This document shows positions 6,991 to 16,006 of a stretch of 64,000 nucleotides of DNA, piece by piece. Origin of the DNA: an uncultured Ruminococcus sp. (GTDB lineage Bacteria > Bacillota > Clostridia > Oscillospirales > Acutalibacteraceae). The notes under the pieces are model-generated. The model was not told the DNA's origin. It saw nothing but the letters and a program-made list of their open reading frames with translations, and made no database searches. The stretch covers positions 62,001 through 126,000 of the forward strand of contig CAJFNC010000001.1 of the NCBI GenBank assembly GCA_904393835.1. Direction: 5' to 3'. A program made the position numbers and the translations under genes. Numbering within the stretch: position 1 is the first letter of the stretch; every line of letters begins with the position of its first letter.

Positions 6991-8898
6991 TTAACCTTCA
7001 ATATATTCAAGATTTTCAACGTCAAGCAATGAGGTGCGCATTGCGGGTTTGCAAAGCGGAACTTTTTTGCCTTTTTTGATAAAGAGCGGAACTTCGTTGA
7101 GTGCAACGTCGATGTAGTGTATGCCTTTTTCCATAAACCTTGTTTCGACGTTTGTTCCGCTGAGTTTTACGTATGTCATATCTTCGGGGAGATATACGTA
7201 TCTGCCGTTTACGTTCTGCTCGTAAACCGGGCAAATCATACATTCATCACCGAGCAAAAGCTGAGTTTCACATTCACGTGCGAGCTTGTCGTCGGGATAG
7301 TCAAATGCGAGCGGGCGGAAAATCATATCGTTAGTTTCACTTGCTTTGCAAAATGTGTTGTAAAGATAGGGGATAAGGCGGTACCTTACCTCGATAATAT
7401 CCTTAAAATCATCGCTGTTGTCAAAATTATAGCATTCCTGGTTGCGTGTGCCCAAAGCGGCGTGGTTGCGCATAAGCGGAGTAAATACGCCGAGCGCCAG
7501 AAAACGCAGTACAAGGTCGCGTGTTGCGTTTTCGTTAAATCCGCCGAGGTCGGCTCCGCAGTAAAGGAAACCGCACATATTCGCGGACGGAAGCATTTTG
7601 AGATTTAAAAGAATGTGCGACCACCATGAGTGGTTGTCGCCGAACCAAATACCGCTTGAGCGGTGAGCGCCTACATAACTTGCGCGTGAGAACATCAGAA
7701 TTTTGCTCTTGCCGAACTCTTTTTCAAAGTATTCGCCTGCGGCTTTTGTCATATTTGCACCGTAAATGTTGTGCACTTTGTCGTGGCATACCATTTTGCC
7801 GTCAATGTTGTGGTAAATGCTTGAGTAGTCGGCGGGGTTATTTGAAAGTCCTGTAAATGTGTCCTTAAGCTCAAAGAACTTTGAAAGGTCAAGGTTTTCA
7901 CCTTCCAGCGATTTTGCCTTGTTGAGCGCGTTCTCAAGACCTGTTGTCGAATAAAAAATAGCAGGTTCGTTCATATCGTTCCAAAAACCGTCAATGCCCA
8001 TATCTGTGAGAATTTTATATTTTGAACCGAACCATTCCCTTACTTCCTTATTTAGAAAATCGGGGAAGCCTACAATGCCCGGCCACACGCCGCCCTCAAA
8101 TACAGGGCCGTCCGACTTTTTGCAGAAGAAGTCGTTGATAAGACCTTCTTCATAAATTTTGTACCCCGTTTCCTTTTTAACGCCTGCGTCAATGATGGGA
8201 ATGAGGTGAATGCCCTGCTCTTTTTTCTTTTTAACATAGCCGGCAAAGTCGGGGAATTTTTCGCTGTCAACGGTAAAGTCCTTGTACCTTTCCATATAGT
8301 CGATGTCAAGATATACGCAGTCGAGCGGAATATTTGCCTTGTCATATCCGTCGATAACGGCGTCAACGGCGGTTTCATCGGGATAGCTCCAGCGGCTCTG
8401 CTGATAGCCGAAAGCCCAAAACGGCGGAATGTAGCTTTTGCCGATAGCGTAGCGGAATTCCTTTACAATGTCGATGGGCTTGTTGTCGTCGATAAAGTAG
8501 ATGTCAAAGTCTGTGCCGTCGATGGTAACAACCGTTTTGTCCTCGTGTGTGTAGCCGATATCCCAGCGGATTTTTGCGGGAAAATCAATAAAAATACCAA
8601 AATTTTTGCTTCCCTGCATCATCAAAAAGTTATGAGCGGCATAGAGCGAAGATTTTGTCTCTGTGTGGAACGGGTCATCGCTGCAAAAGCTCTCATAAAT
8701 CCAGCCGCGTTTGTTAATTCCTCTGGGAGCTTCGCCGAGACCGTAGATTATGTCGGAACTCTCCATTGAAAATTCAAAAATGAATTTTCCGTCCTCAATG
8801 CGATGCTCAAACGGAAACGTATCCACGCTGTGACTGTCCGCTTTAAGCACAACGGCTTCTGTGTTTATCGGGTTGCCGAGTGTAAATTTTTTAATCAT
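6991..8898 (-). CDS. GH31 alpha-glucosidase
   Basis: This retaining exo-glycosidase of family GH31 releases alpha-linked glucose or xylose from oligosaccharides. The nucleophile Asp308 lies in GFWNDMNEP; the conserved FSRASYVGAHRSSGIWFGDN block and WAFGYQQSRWSYP are present. No signal peptide is seen, so it acts in the cytoplasm on imported sugars. At 635 aa it is somewhat shorter than many family members (650-800), the difference being at the C-terminal beta-domain. ATG follows aaaggagaatcaat. There is no sugar transporter next to it. Alpha-glucosidase is more likely than alpha-xylosidase, but residues deciding this were not resolved. Confidence 0.92.
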   Translation of the reverse strand: MIKKFTLGNPINTEAVVLKADSHSVDTFPFEHRIEDGKFIFEFSMESSDIIYGLGEAPRGINKRGWIYESFCSDDPFHTETKSSLYAAHNFLMMQGSKNFGIFIDFPAKIRWDIGYTHEDKTVVTIDGTDFDIYFIDDNKPIDIVKEFRYAIGKSYIPPFWAFGYQQSRWSYPDETAVDAVIDGYDKANIPLDCVYLDIDYMERYKDFTVDSEKFPDFAGYVKKKKEQGIHLIPIIDAGVKKETGYKIYEEGLINDFFCKKSDGPVFEGGVWPGIVGFPDFLNKEVREWFGSKYKILTDMGIDGFWNDMNEPAIFYSTTGLENALNKAKSLEGENLDLSKFFELKDTFTGLSNNPADYSSIYHNIDGKMVCHDKVHNIYGANMTKAAGEYFEKEFGKSKILMFSRASYVGAHRSSGIWFGDNHSWWSHILLNLKMLPSANMCGFLYCGADLGGFNENATRDLVLRFLALGVFTPLMRNHAALGTRNQECYNFDNSDDFKDIIEVRYRLIPYLYNTFCKASETNDMIFRPLAFDYPDDKLARECETQLLLGDECMICPVYEQNVNGRYVYLPEDMTYVKLSGTNVETRFMEKGIHYIDVALNEVPLFIKKGKKVPLCKPAMRTSLLDVENLEYIEG

Positions 8899-9321
8899 AT
8901 TGATTCTCCTTTGCTTTGAATTTATTCTGCTTATTATTATATAAATATCTTTCGCAAAATATAATATTAATCTTATCTTGAAATAGTAAAATTTTATCCT
9001 TTATGATTGAATTAGATTATTTTTGAAACTGTAGAAAAGAATTCCGAAAAGTAAGTTTTTATTTTGAAAACGATTGTCAAAAAATATATTTACAAACTAA
9101 TTATACAATATTCAATATACACATTCAATAGTTTTGTGATGATTTTACATAAAAATAATAAAATAAATAACCGATACCGAGAGCGTCTGATCTTACCGAT
9201 AATATGTGTATATATGGCATAATTATGTCGCAAAGTGCAATGAACATTTTAATTTGCTCAAAAGCATTGCGGCGTGTTTTTTACATCTGCACTGCAAAAA
9301 CTTAAAATTCAGGCGTAAATA
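8899..9321. other. Long AT-rich divergent intergenic region
   Basis: This region lies between the GH31 start and the asnB promoter. No coding frame, tRNA or T-box-like element was found. Catabolite or sugar-responsive operators for GH31 could lie here, but none was recognised. Confidence 0.5.
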
Positions 9322-9350
9322 TTGAATTTATCACGTCGTTATGATAAAAT
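9322..9350 (+). promoter_or_regulatory. Candidate asnB promoter
   Basis: TTGAAT (9322-9327), 17 bases, TAAAAT (9345-9350). This places the start about 95 bases before the ATG. Confidence 0.45.
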
Positions 9351-9451
9351 ATATTATATATATTATTTCATGCAGTATATTTACCCTTTGAGCTTTGGAT
9401 AAATATTCTGCGTTGTTCGTTTTGAAAAAACCTTTGAAAGGGGTTATCATT

Positions 9452-11815
9452 ATGTGTGGTATTTGCGGCTTTACAGGTGAGGTCGTTGACAGAAATGACG
9501 TAATCAAAAGAATGACCGATGTTATTACACACAGAGGTCCCGACTCCGACGGCGTTTTTATGGATGACTATATTTCTATGGGATTTCGCCGTCTGTCGAT
9601 TATCGACCTTGATTCGGGTCATCAGCCGATTTACAACGAAGACAAAACACTTGTGCTCACCTTTAACGGCGAAATTTATAATTATAAACAGTTGAGAAAA
9701 GTCCTTATCAAAAAAGGACACAAGTTCTACACCGACACCGACAGCGAGGTGCTTGTACACGGTTTTGAGGAATGGCGGGAGGATCTGCTTCCGAAGCTCA
9801 GAGGTATGTTCGGCTTTGCCATTTATAATACAAAGGATAAGTCTGTTTTTATAGCGCGTGACTTTTTCGGAATAAAGCCCATGCACTATACGCAAATCGG
9901 TAATGACTTTATATACGCGAGCGAAATCAAGAGCATTTTGGAACATCCCAAGTTTGTCAAGAAGTTCAACAGAAAAGCTCTTGATACCTACCTTTCGTTC
10001 CAGTACGCTCTGCCGCCGGAAACTTTCTTTGAGGGCGTGTATTGCCTTATGCCGGGTCACTATCTCTGGTACAAAGACGGCTCGGTTGAAACTACACGCT
10101 ACTGGGAGGCAAGGTTTAATCCCGATGAAAATATGACAGAGGAACAGGCAATCGACGAGATTGAAAAGGTGTTTGAGGAGTCGGTTAACGCTCACAAAAT
10201 CGCCGATGTTGAGGTTGGCTGTTTTCTTTCGAGCGGCGTTGACTCAAGCTATGTTTCAACATATTTTGCAGATCAGAAAACATTTACCGTAGGTTTTGAC
10301 TTCGGTGAAAAATATAACGAGATAAGCTGGGCTCAGAACCTCAGCGAAAAAATCGGCGTAGAGCACCATACCCACCTCATCTCAAGCGAGGAGTTTTGGG
10401 ATGCCGTGCCTACTGTACAGTACCATATGGATCAGCCGCTTGCCGACCCATCGTGTATTGCTCTTTACTTTGTTTCACGTTTGGCAAGCGACTACGTGAA
10501 GGTTGTGCTTTCGGGTGAGGGCGCTGATGAGCTGTTCGGCGGCTATACGTGCTACAACGACCCCAGAGTATTCAAAGTTTACCAGACAATTGTTCCGCAT
10601 TTTTTAAGAAAGGCGATAAGGGCAATTTGCCGCAAGTTACCCGATATTAAGGGCAGAGATTATCTTATCCGTGCCTGCGACAAGCTTGAGGAAAGATATA
10701 TCGGCAATGCGTTTATGTATGACTACAAGCAGAAGCAGCAGATTTTAAAAGACCCGTCAATTGCCACTCCGCCTCAGAATTATACAAGAAAATATTATTA
10801 CAGATGCCGCAAGTACGATGACGTTACTAAAATGCAGTACCTTGACATCAACCTTTGGATGGTCGGCGATATTCTGTTGAAAGCCGACAGAATGAGTATG
10901 GCGAACTCACTTGAGCTGAGAGTTCCTTTTCTCGATAAAGAGGTGTTCAAGGTTGCTTCAAAGATACCCACAAGGCTTCGCTGCAACAAGCACAACACCA
11001 AGTACGCTATGCGTAAGGCCGCAGCACGTCATTTGCCGATTGAAACAGCCGAAAAAGAAAAACTCGGTTTTCCCGTCCCTACACGTGTGTGGCTGCGTGA
11101 TGAAAAATACTACAACGTGGTTAAAAAGAAATTCACGGGCAAGACCGCCGAAAAATTCTTTAACACAAACGCCCTTGTAAAATGGCTTGACGAGCATTTC
11201 AGCGGCAAAGAGGACAACAGCCGCCGTGTGTGGACGATCTATGTTTTCCTTGTTTGGTACGATATCTATTTTGACGAGGACAGCGAAAAGGTTGAAAAAC
11301 CGGTAAACCACCTCGATGAGCTAAAGGCTATTGCCGAGGCAAGACGTGAAAAGAAAATCGACGCTCCCGGCGAAGTGATTATGGCTGCCGCTGAGGAGGC
11401 AAACCCGGACTACAAGGCTCCCGATTTTTTCAAGAGAGATGAAGAAAAGCCAAAAGAGCCTGAAGAGGAGCCCGCAGAAAAAACCGAAGAGCCCGATGAC
11501 GGCAATGAGCCCGCAATAGTTGAAAATGAAGAGGAAGAGCCTGTTGAGCAGGAGAAAAAGGAGGAGTACGTAAATATTTCAAATCCCGAGGATACCGAAA
11601 TTTACGACGCTCCCAGAAAGCCCAGAACTCCGCAGGAACAGGTACAGATGGCTTTGGACGGAATTGAAAAACGTTCAAAGTATCTTGATGAGCCGAATGT
11701 TATTTCCGACGAGGCGGTAAACGATATTCTTAATTCAATTCATCTTTTTGACGATGACGAAGATGACGGCAAAGAAAAAAACAAAGACGAAAACGAAGAT
11801 AAAAAAGAAAACTAA
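9452..11815 (+). CDS. asnB: Asparagine synthase (glutamine-hydrolysing) with acidic C-terminal tail
   Basis: AsnB makes asparagine from aspartate, ATP and glutamine. The start must be ATG 9452: it follows gaaagggg and leaves Cys2 (MCGICGF) as the N-terminal glutaminase nucleophile; the 19 codons upstream in frame would block it. The class II amidotransferase domain spans about 1-210. The synthetase domain spans about 225-600, with the PP-loop LSSGVDSS and the motif LSGEGADELFGGY. Typical AsnB ends near 610 residues; here about 170 more follow, very rich in Glu, Asp, Lys and Pro and probably disordered. The tail has no known motif and ends in DEDDGKEKNKDENEDKKEN. It is a single gene with its own terminator. 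Confidence 0.95.
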   Translation: MCGICGFTGEVVDRNDVIKRMTDVITHRGPDSDGVFMDDYISMGFRRLSIIDLDSGHQPIYNEDKTLVLTFNGEIYNYKQLRKVLIKKGHKFYTDTDSEVLVHGFEEWREDLLPKLRGMFGFAIYNTKDKSVFIARDFFGIKPMHYTQIGNDFIYASEIKSILEHPKFVKKFNRKALDTYLSFQYALPPETFFEGVYCLMPGHYLWYKDGSVETTRYWEARFNPDENMTEEQAIDEIEKVFEESVNAHKIADVEVGCFLSSGVDSSYVSTYFADQKTFTVGFDFGEKYNEISWAQNLSEKIGVEHHTHLISSEEFWDAVPTVQYHMDQPLADPSCIALYFVSRLASDYVKVVLSGEGADELFGGYTCYNDPRVFKVYQTIVPHFLRKAIRAICRKLPDIKGRDYLIRACDKLEERYIGNAFMYDYKQKQQILKDPSIATPPQNYTRKYYYRCRKYDDVTKMQYLDINLWMVGDILLKADRMSMANSLELRVPFLDKEVFKVASKIPTRLRCNKHNTKYAMRKAAARHLPIETAEKEKLGFPVPTRVWLRDEKYYNVVKKKFTGKTAEKFFNTNALVKWLDEHFSGKEDNSRRVWTIYVFLVWYDIYFDEDSEKVEKPVNHLDELKAIAEARREKKIDAPGEVIMAAAEEANPDYKAPDFFKRDEEKPKEPEEEPAEKTEEPDDGNEPAIVENEEEEPVEQEKKEEYVNISNPEDTEIYDAPRKPRTPQEQVQMALDGIEKRSKYLDEPNVISDEAVNDILNSIHLFDDDEDDGKEKNKDENEDKKEN

Positions 11816-11819
11816 AGCA

Positions 11820-11856
11820 TAAGGGTAACCCTAAGGTTACCCTTAAATTAAATATT
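11820..11856. terminator. Terminator between asnB and the M14 gene
   Basis: A perfect 11-bp stem taagggtaacc / ggttaccctta with loop ctaa lies between two convergent genes; an AT-rich tract follows on each side. Confidence 0.75.
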
Positions 11857-12750
11857 TTACACTACAACGCCGAGACACAAAATTGAACGGACTATTTCGT
11901 ATTCGCTTTCAAAATCGGAAAGCGGCAGCGGATTTTCGCCCAGCCCCATTTCAACGGTGAGCGCCGGACGTCTGAAAAATTCAATAAACCAGTCCTTAAA
12001 GCCGCCGCCCGTTGCAATTTCTTCGGGAAATGCAATATTGTATCCGCTCGCCTGAGAAAATACCGAAGCAAGTCTAAAACTGAGCAGAGGGGTGTGTTTG
12101 CCGTATGAGCAGTAAATTTCACGCCCTTGGCTGTGCAGCGCAAGCGCACGCTCATAATCAATTTTTCGGCAAAGCTGAGTGAGGGCGCGCGTTTCGGGTT
12201 CGCTTTCGGGGCGGTTGCCGCCGAAGCGGGTCGGCGCAGGTCCGGTAATGCCGAGCTGTTTTTCACGCTGATGCAGACTTTGCCAGCCGGCATTGAAATT
12301 GTGATTTATGTCAACGCCTCTTGCGTTTGCTTTCCACTTGCGCGGGTCATCGCACAGGTTTTGCACAAGCTGAGAAAATGCTCCGACGCTTTTTGCACCG
12401 TTTACGGCAATTTCAACGCCGTCGGGATTTACGCAGGGAATAAGCGTCAATCCCCTTATTTTGAGAAAATCGCCTATGCTGCGTCCGTCAATTTTTTTGT
12501 TGCGGTCAATTGACGAGGCGCACTCTTCGGCAAATTTTAGCAGAGTAAGTACGGTTAAATATTCAGAACCGTGAAATCCTGCGCAGTACAGAACTCTGTT
12601 TTTTGTGTTGCCGATGTGCAGAGCGTCAATTTTGTTGCCGCAAAGGCTTGTGCCTATTGAAAAATGCCTGATAAAATCGTACTTTTGGCAGAGTCGGTTT
12701 ATTATTGCGTTTCTTTGTTTTAAATCGGGCATTACGTTGTAGTCAGTCAT
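11857..12750 (-). CDS. M14-family zinc carboxypeptidase
   Basis: This metallo-carboxypeptidase (297 aa) carries the zinc ligand pair in AGFHGSE, a third-ligand region around LALHSQGREIY and the catalytic Glu in LTVEMGLGENPLP. Members of this type in Firmicutes often cleave gamma-D-Glu-meso-DAP bonds of peptidoglycan peptides; that substrate is inference. No signal peptide is visible, which would fit recycling of imported muropeptides. The start is ATG 12750, with gaaagg 8 bases upstream; the longer frame up to 12903 runs into the divergent NUDIX gene and lacks an SD. The gap to that gene is 34 bases. Confidence 0.88.
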   Translation of the reverse strand: MTDYNVMPDLKQRNAIINRLCQKYDFIRHFSIGTSLCGNKIDALHIGNTKNRVLYCAGFHGSEYLTVLTLLKFAEECASSIDRNKKIDGRSIGDFLKIRGLTLIPCVNPDGVEIAVNGAKSVGAFSQLVQNLCDDPRKWKANARGVDINHNFNAGWQSLHQREKQLGITGPAPTRFGGNRPESEPETRALTQLCRKIDYERALALHSQGREIYCSYGKHTPLLSFRLASVFSQASGYNIAFPEEIATGGGFKDWFIEFFRRPALTVEMGLGENPLPLSDFESEYEIVRSILCLGVVV

Positions 12751-12784
12751 ATAAAAAATCCTTTCTGTATTTACGGAGGTTGTT

Positions 12785-13330
12785 ATGAATTTTACCGAGA
12801 AAACGCTGTCAAGCAAAAATGTTTTTGACGGCAGAATTTTGCACATTACACTTGACGAGGTTGAACTCCCCGACGGCAGAAAATCAAAGCGAGAGGTTGT
12901 CAATCATCCGGGCGGCGTATGCGTTGCCGCAATTGACGATGACAATAATTTATATTTTGTCCGCCAGTTCCGCTATCCCTACAGGGAAATTGTGCTTGAG
13001 CTGCCTGCGGGCAAGCTGGAAAAGGGCTCAACCGTGCTCGAAAACGGCAAGCGTGAGCTGTTGGAGGAAACGGGAGCTGTGGGATATTCCTATATTTCAC
13101 TGGGACAGGTATATCCGTCCCCGGGCTACACTTCCGAGATAATCCACCTTTACGCCTGTCGTGTAAAGAGCGAGGGAAAAAACAATCCCGATGAGGGCGA
13201 ATTTTTGAATGTGGAAAAAATTTCGCTCGGTAAAGCCGTTGAAATGGTACTCAACAACCAAATTCCCGACGCAAAAACGCAGATTGCGGTTTTAAAAACC
13301 TCAATGCTTTTGCAGAGCGGGAAAATATGA
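12785..13330 (+). CDS. NUDIX hydrolase, ADP-ribose pyrophosphatase type
   Basis: The 181-aa protein resembles ADP-ribose pyrophosphatase (NudF), which cleaves ADP-ribose to AMP and ribose-5-P. The NUDIX box reads GKLEKGSTVLENGKRELLEE followed by TG. The REXXEE core that binds metal is intact, but the first Glu of the box (GX5E) is Ser here. Upstream, QFRYPYREIVLELPAG is typical of the ADPRase group. The ATG has a strong SD (ggagg). It is followed by ribF after 84 bases, and may be cotranscribed. Confidence 0.9.
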   Translation: MNFTEKTLSSKNVFDGRILHITLDEVELPDGRKSKREVVNHPGGVCVAAIDDDNNLYFVRQFRYPYREIVLELPAGKLEKGSTVLENGKRELLEETGAVGYSYISLGQVYPSPGYTSEIIHLYACRVKSEGKNNPDEGEFLNVEKISLGKAVEMVLNNQIPDAKTQIAVLKTSMLLQSGKI

Positions 13331-13363
13331 TGAGCAGTCAGATATTTTGGCTGACAGCAGGTT

Positions 13364-13394
13364 AATTTTACTTGCTGATGATAAAAGTAAAATT
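13364..13394 (+). other. Hairpin between NUDIX and ribF
   Basis: A 9-bp perfect inverted repeat (aattttact / agtaaaatt) with a 13-base loop lies just upstream of ribF. It is AT-only apart from one pair, has no T-run, and does not resemble an FMN riboswitch. Role unclear. Confidence 0.4.
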
Positions 13395-13414
13395 TGAAAG
13401 TACGGATAATATTT

Positions 13415-14350
13415 ATGCAAAACTACTTTAATTTATTACCTGAAAAAGGCGATACAGCGATTGCGCTGGGTTATTTTGACGGACTTCACGCAGGGCATCG
13501 CAAGGTTATTTCAAAGGCTGTTGACGAAAAGAAAAACGGTTTAATTGCCGTTTGCTTTACGTTTACGCAAAGTCCAAAGGAATTTTTGACAAAAAAACCT
13601 TCAAATGCTCTTATGACGCCTCAAGACAAAATAAAAGAGCTTGAAAAGCTGGGAATTGACCATACTTTTCAAGCGGATTTTGCCGACATTGTAAATGTTA
13701 AGGCGGAGGATTTTATAAGTGAAATTTTAATAAAACGCCTGCGCGCGAAAAAACTTTTTTGCGGGTTTAATTACCATTTCGGCAAAGGCGGAACGGCAGA
13801 CGCCGCTGAACTTAAAAGTTTGTGCGAAAAGCAGGGCGTTGAGGTAAATGTGTTGTCGCCCGAAAAGGACGAAAGCGGCAATGTTATTTCTTCAACCTTA
13901 ATCCGTTCGCTTATCTCCGACGGAAACATAAAAAGGGCGAATAAATATTTGTGTTCGCTGTTCGGTTTTTGCGGTGTGATTGAGCACGGCAAACGGCTCG
14001 GACGCGAGCTCGGCACCCCGACGATAAATCAGCCGCTTTTCCCGAAACTTGCCGTTCCCAAATTCGGCGTGTATGCGTCTGTTGTCACGCTTGAAAACGG
14101 ACAAAAATACTGCGGCGTTACCAATGTGGGAATTAAACCGACAGTGGGGGGGACAACTCCGCTGTGGGAAACCTGGATGCCCGAATATTACGGCGGCGAA
14201 ATTTACGGGCAGAGCGCCGATGTTCGCTTGCTCGAATTTATACGTCCCGAAAAAAAGTTTGAAAATCTTGATACCCTTAAAAATACAATTGTTGATAACG
14301 GCAAAACGGCTCTCAAAATATTTGCCGACTTTAAAGCCTGCAAATATTGA
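13415..14350 (+). CDS. ribF: Bifunctional riboflavin kinase/FAD synthetase
   Basis: RibF phosphorylates riboflavin to FMN and adenylates it to FAD. The N-terminal nucleotidyltransferase half has ALGYFDGLHAGHRKV (the GxFDGxHxGH motif) and the SSTLIR motif. The C-terminal kinase half has GRELGTPTINQ and a GVTNVGIKPTVGG block. Length (311 aa) is usual. The start is ATG 13415 with a weak SD (acggata); an upstream TTG at 13394 is less likely. It ends in a strong terminator. Confidence 0.93.
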   Translation: MQNYFNLLPEKGDTAIALGYFDGLHAGHRKVISKAVDEKKNGLIAVCFTFTQSPKEFLTKKPSNALMTPQDKIKELEKLGIDHTFQADFADIVNVKAEDFISEILIKRLRAKKLFCGFNYHFGKGGTADAAELKSLCEKQGVEVNVLSPEKDESGNVISSTLIRSLISDGNIKRANKYLCSLFGFCGVIEHGKRLGRELGTPTINQPLFPKLAVPKFGVYASVVTLENGQKYCGVTNVGIKPTVGGTTPLWETWMPEYYGGEIYGQSADVRLLEFIRPEKKFENLDTLKNTIVDNGKTALKIFADFKACKY

Positions 14351-14415
14351 TTGAAAGTACGCGAGCTGAATTTGCGGAAATAATGTTGATATTGTATTGA
14401 TAAGAATCGAAAAAT

Positions 14416-14458
14416 AAAACAGCGAAGGAATCATATGTAAGATACCTTCGCTGTTTTT
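14416..14458 (+). terminator. ribF terminator
   Basis: A 13-bp stem aaaacagcgaagg / ccttcgctgtttt is followed by T residues. Confidence 0.9.
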
Positions 14459-14681
14459 ATATTGAACTTTCAAGGGGAAAAGATATGTTGCAAATTAATT
14501 TTTTTACACAATCATCGCCGCGTAGAGAGTCGGTTATTTTGTTGTTTGTACAGACCTAAAATCGGTTCATTAATTCAACACTTGTTATATTATACAGCAG
14601 TCTTTGGTATATTTCAAGGGGATTTGTAGAAAAATGTTGTTTTTGCATTAAATTTTATTACAAGCGGGGCTATTTTGACAT

Positions 14682-14713
14682 AAAAAAACAAGCGGCGGAA
14701 AACCGTCGCCTGT
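14682..14713 (-). terminator. Terminator of the 49-aa membrane peptide gene
   Basis: On the minus strand acaggcgacgg pairs with ccgccgcttgt (one mismatch, one G-U), followed by a run of seven to eight T. Confidence 0.75.
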
Positions 14714-14751
14714 TAAAATTAAAATTTTTTATACGAGTATACGAGATAAAA

Positions 14752-14901
14752 TTACTCAATAGAGCTGTCGAGATACTCCATAAGTTCCTCGTCATCTTTT
14801 TTTTGCTTATCTTTTACAATGAAAAATGCAGTGAGAGCGGCAGAAACTGCTGCCACAGCAGAAACGATAGCAATAATCAATCCAAGCTTTTTGTTTTTCA
14901 T
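14752..14901 (-). CDS. 49-aa single-span membrane peptide
   Basis: A short frame encodes a peptide starting MKNKKLGLIIAIVSA, with one membrane helix (about residues 6-29, Ala/Val-rich) and a charged tail VKDKQKKDDEELMEYLDSS. It has all the marks of a real gene: SD cggagg 7 bases before the ATG, a -35/-10 pair upstream, and its own terminator. The topology suggests N-in with a cytoplasmic or extracytoplasmic acidic tail; the positive-inside rule is ambiguous. I do not recognise a family. It sits between ribF and rpsT. Confidence 0.75.
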   Translation of the reverse strand: MKNKKLGLIIAIVSAVAAVSAALTAFFIVKDKQKKDDEELMEYLDSSIE

Positions 14902-14962
14902 ACTGAGTCCTCCGATTCATAAAAAATATTCAGCAATATTGTCTGCCGTAGTTTATAATTAT

Positions 14963-14990
14963 ATTCTAACATTTTTTATAAAAAAGTCAA
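14963..14990 (-). promoter_or_regulatory. Promoter of the 49-aa peptide gene
   Basis: On the minus strand TTGACT (14990-14985), 16 bases, TAGAAT (14968-14963). Confidence 0.6.
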
Positions 14991-14996
14991 CATAAA

Positions 14997-15027
14997 AACA
15001 AAAAAAGCAGAGAAAATCTCTGCTTTT
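14997..15027 (-). terminator. rpsT terminator
   Basis: A perfect 11-bp stem aaaagcagaga / tctctgctttt with a 3-base loop ends on the minus strand in a T-rich tract. Confidence 0.9.
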
Positions 15028-15048
15028 AAGTCAGGTTAGATTAAAATC

Positions 15049-15309
15049 TTATGCAGAAGCGTTAAGTCTCTTAGCAAGTGAAGATTTGCTTCTTGCTGCT
15101 GTATTTTTGTGCAAAATACCCTTTGCTGTTGCCTGGTCGATCTTCTTGATAGCAAGACGAACTGCCTCTGTTTTGTTGTCAGCGTTAGTATCAACGGCAT
15201 AGTAAGCCTTTTTGATAGCTGTTCTTAAAGCTGACTTTGTAGCCTTATTGCGAGCTGTTTTTGTAGCGATAACTTTAACACGTTTTTTTGCAGATTTAAT
15301 GTTTGGCAT
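15049..15309 (-). CDS. rpsT: 30S ribosomal protein S20
   Basis: This is a small basic protein (86 aa) of the 30S subunit that binds 16S rRNA early in assembly. The N-terminus [16 protein letters not shown] and the alternating Lys/Ala helix pattern are typical of S20. ATG follows aaggaggtgggaca. It is monocistronic, as in most bacteria. Confidence 0.97.
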   Translation of the reverse strand: MPNIKSAKKRVKVIATKTARNKATKSALRTAIKKAYYAVDTNADNKTEAVRLAIKKIDQATAKGILHKNTAARSKSSLAKRLNASA

Positions 15310-15346
15310 ATTGTCCCACCTCCTTAAATGTCGTCATATGGGTATT

Positions 15347-15375
15347 ATAATACCACAAAAACCTCTGAAAATCAA
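15347..15375 (-). promoter_or_regulatory. rpsT promoter
   Basis: On the minus strand TTGATT (15375-15370), 17 bases, TATTAT (15352-15347), about 40 bases before the start codon. Confidence 0.6.
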
Positions 15376-15530
15376 TAGTTTTTCAAAAAAATATCTTTAT
15401 TTAAAAATTTTTTAATAAGCGCTTAAATTTGCAACTATATATTGTATAAAGGTCTCCAAAAACCCTGATATATGCCGAATTTGCAATTACAGCCAAAGTC
15501 TGTTAAATTTATTTTAAGTAAAATTCCGCC

Positions 15531-15791
15531 TTACTTTTTGTTTCGTATGCGTGAAATAACATAAAATACAATACATAAAGCAAGAAACACGCCCAGCACT
15601 ACTCGGTAAATGATTCCCAAGGTGCCGCTGAATACTGCGATTCCTGCGAAAGCGCGCAATCCGTACCATACGGACATAAATGCAAGTACTAAAGCGGGTG
15701 CAAGCGCGTACAGCTTTTTTTCCTTAAAGGCAATTACAAAGCAGAGCAATGCAAGCACAGCCCACAAAAAAACGTATATATATTCAGTCAT
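15531..15791 (-). CDS. Small membrane protein, three helices
   Basis: The 86-aa hydrophobic protein has three membrane segments: YIYVFLWAVLALLCFVIAF, LYALAPALVLAFMSVWYGL and IIYRVVLGVFLALCIVFYVI. The C-terminus is basic (RIRNKK). The chosen start ATG 15791 lies 9 bases after aagga; an ATG nine bases upstream abuts that SD. I do not recognise the family; the first two helices resemble the general layout of small Firmicutes membrane proteins of unknown role. Confidence 0.7.
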   Translation of the reverse strand: MTEYIYVFLWAVLALLCFVIAFKEKKLYALAPALVLAFMSVWYGLRAFAGIAVFSGTLGIIYRVVLGVFLALCIVFYVISRIRNKK

Positions 15792-15898
15792 TGTTTTCAT
15801 TCCTTGTTAAAAATCGGTTAAATATATTATATGGTAATAAAATAACGGTGTCAATTAAAACGGAAAATATAATTATTAAAAAAATTTCAATAAAACTC

Positions 15899-15927
15899 TT
15901 GACTTTTACTGACTTTAGTATTATAGT
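15899..15927 (+). promoter_or_regulatory. Heat-shock operon promoter
   Basis: TTGACT (15899-15904), 17 bases, TATAGT (15922-15927). The CIRCE operator begins 14 bases downstream, covering the transcription start region. Confidence 0.85.
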
Positions 15928-15940
15928 AAAGATACAGTGA

Positions 15941-15967
15941 TTAGCACTCAGAGTGTTAGAGTGCTAA
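15941..15967 (+). promoter_or_regulatory. CIRCE operator (HrcA-binding site)
   Basis: TTAGCACTC and GAGTGCTAA are separated by exactly 9 bases, a perfect match to the CIRCE consensus. HrcA bound here would repress its own operon; heat shock titrates GroEL and releases it (known mechanism). Confidence 0.98.
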
Positions 15968-16006
15968 AAACAGCAAAATCCGACTCCAAACAGGCAGGTG
16001 AACGGA

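Noticed and set aside
9395-10195. Long frames antisense to asnB, and similar antisense frames over dnaK, adhE and the str operon
   Set aside because: They are shadows of strongly coding strands: no SD, no recognisable domain and odd composition.
12751-12903. Longer N-terminus of the M14 peptidase
   Set aside because: This part overlaps the divergent NUDIX gene and has Ser/Pro-rich non-coding character; ATG 12750 has a good SD.
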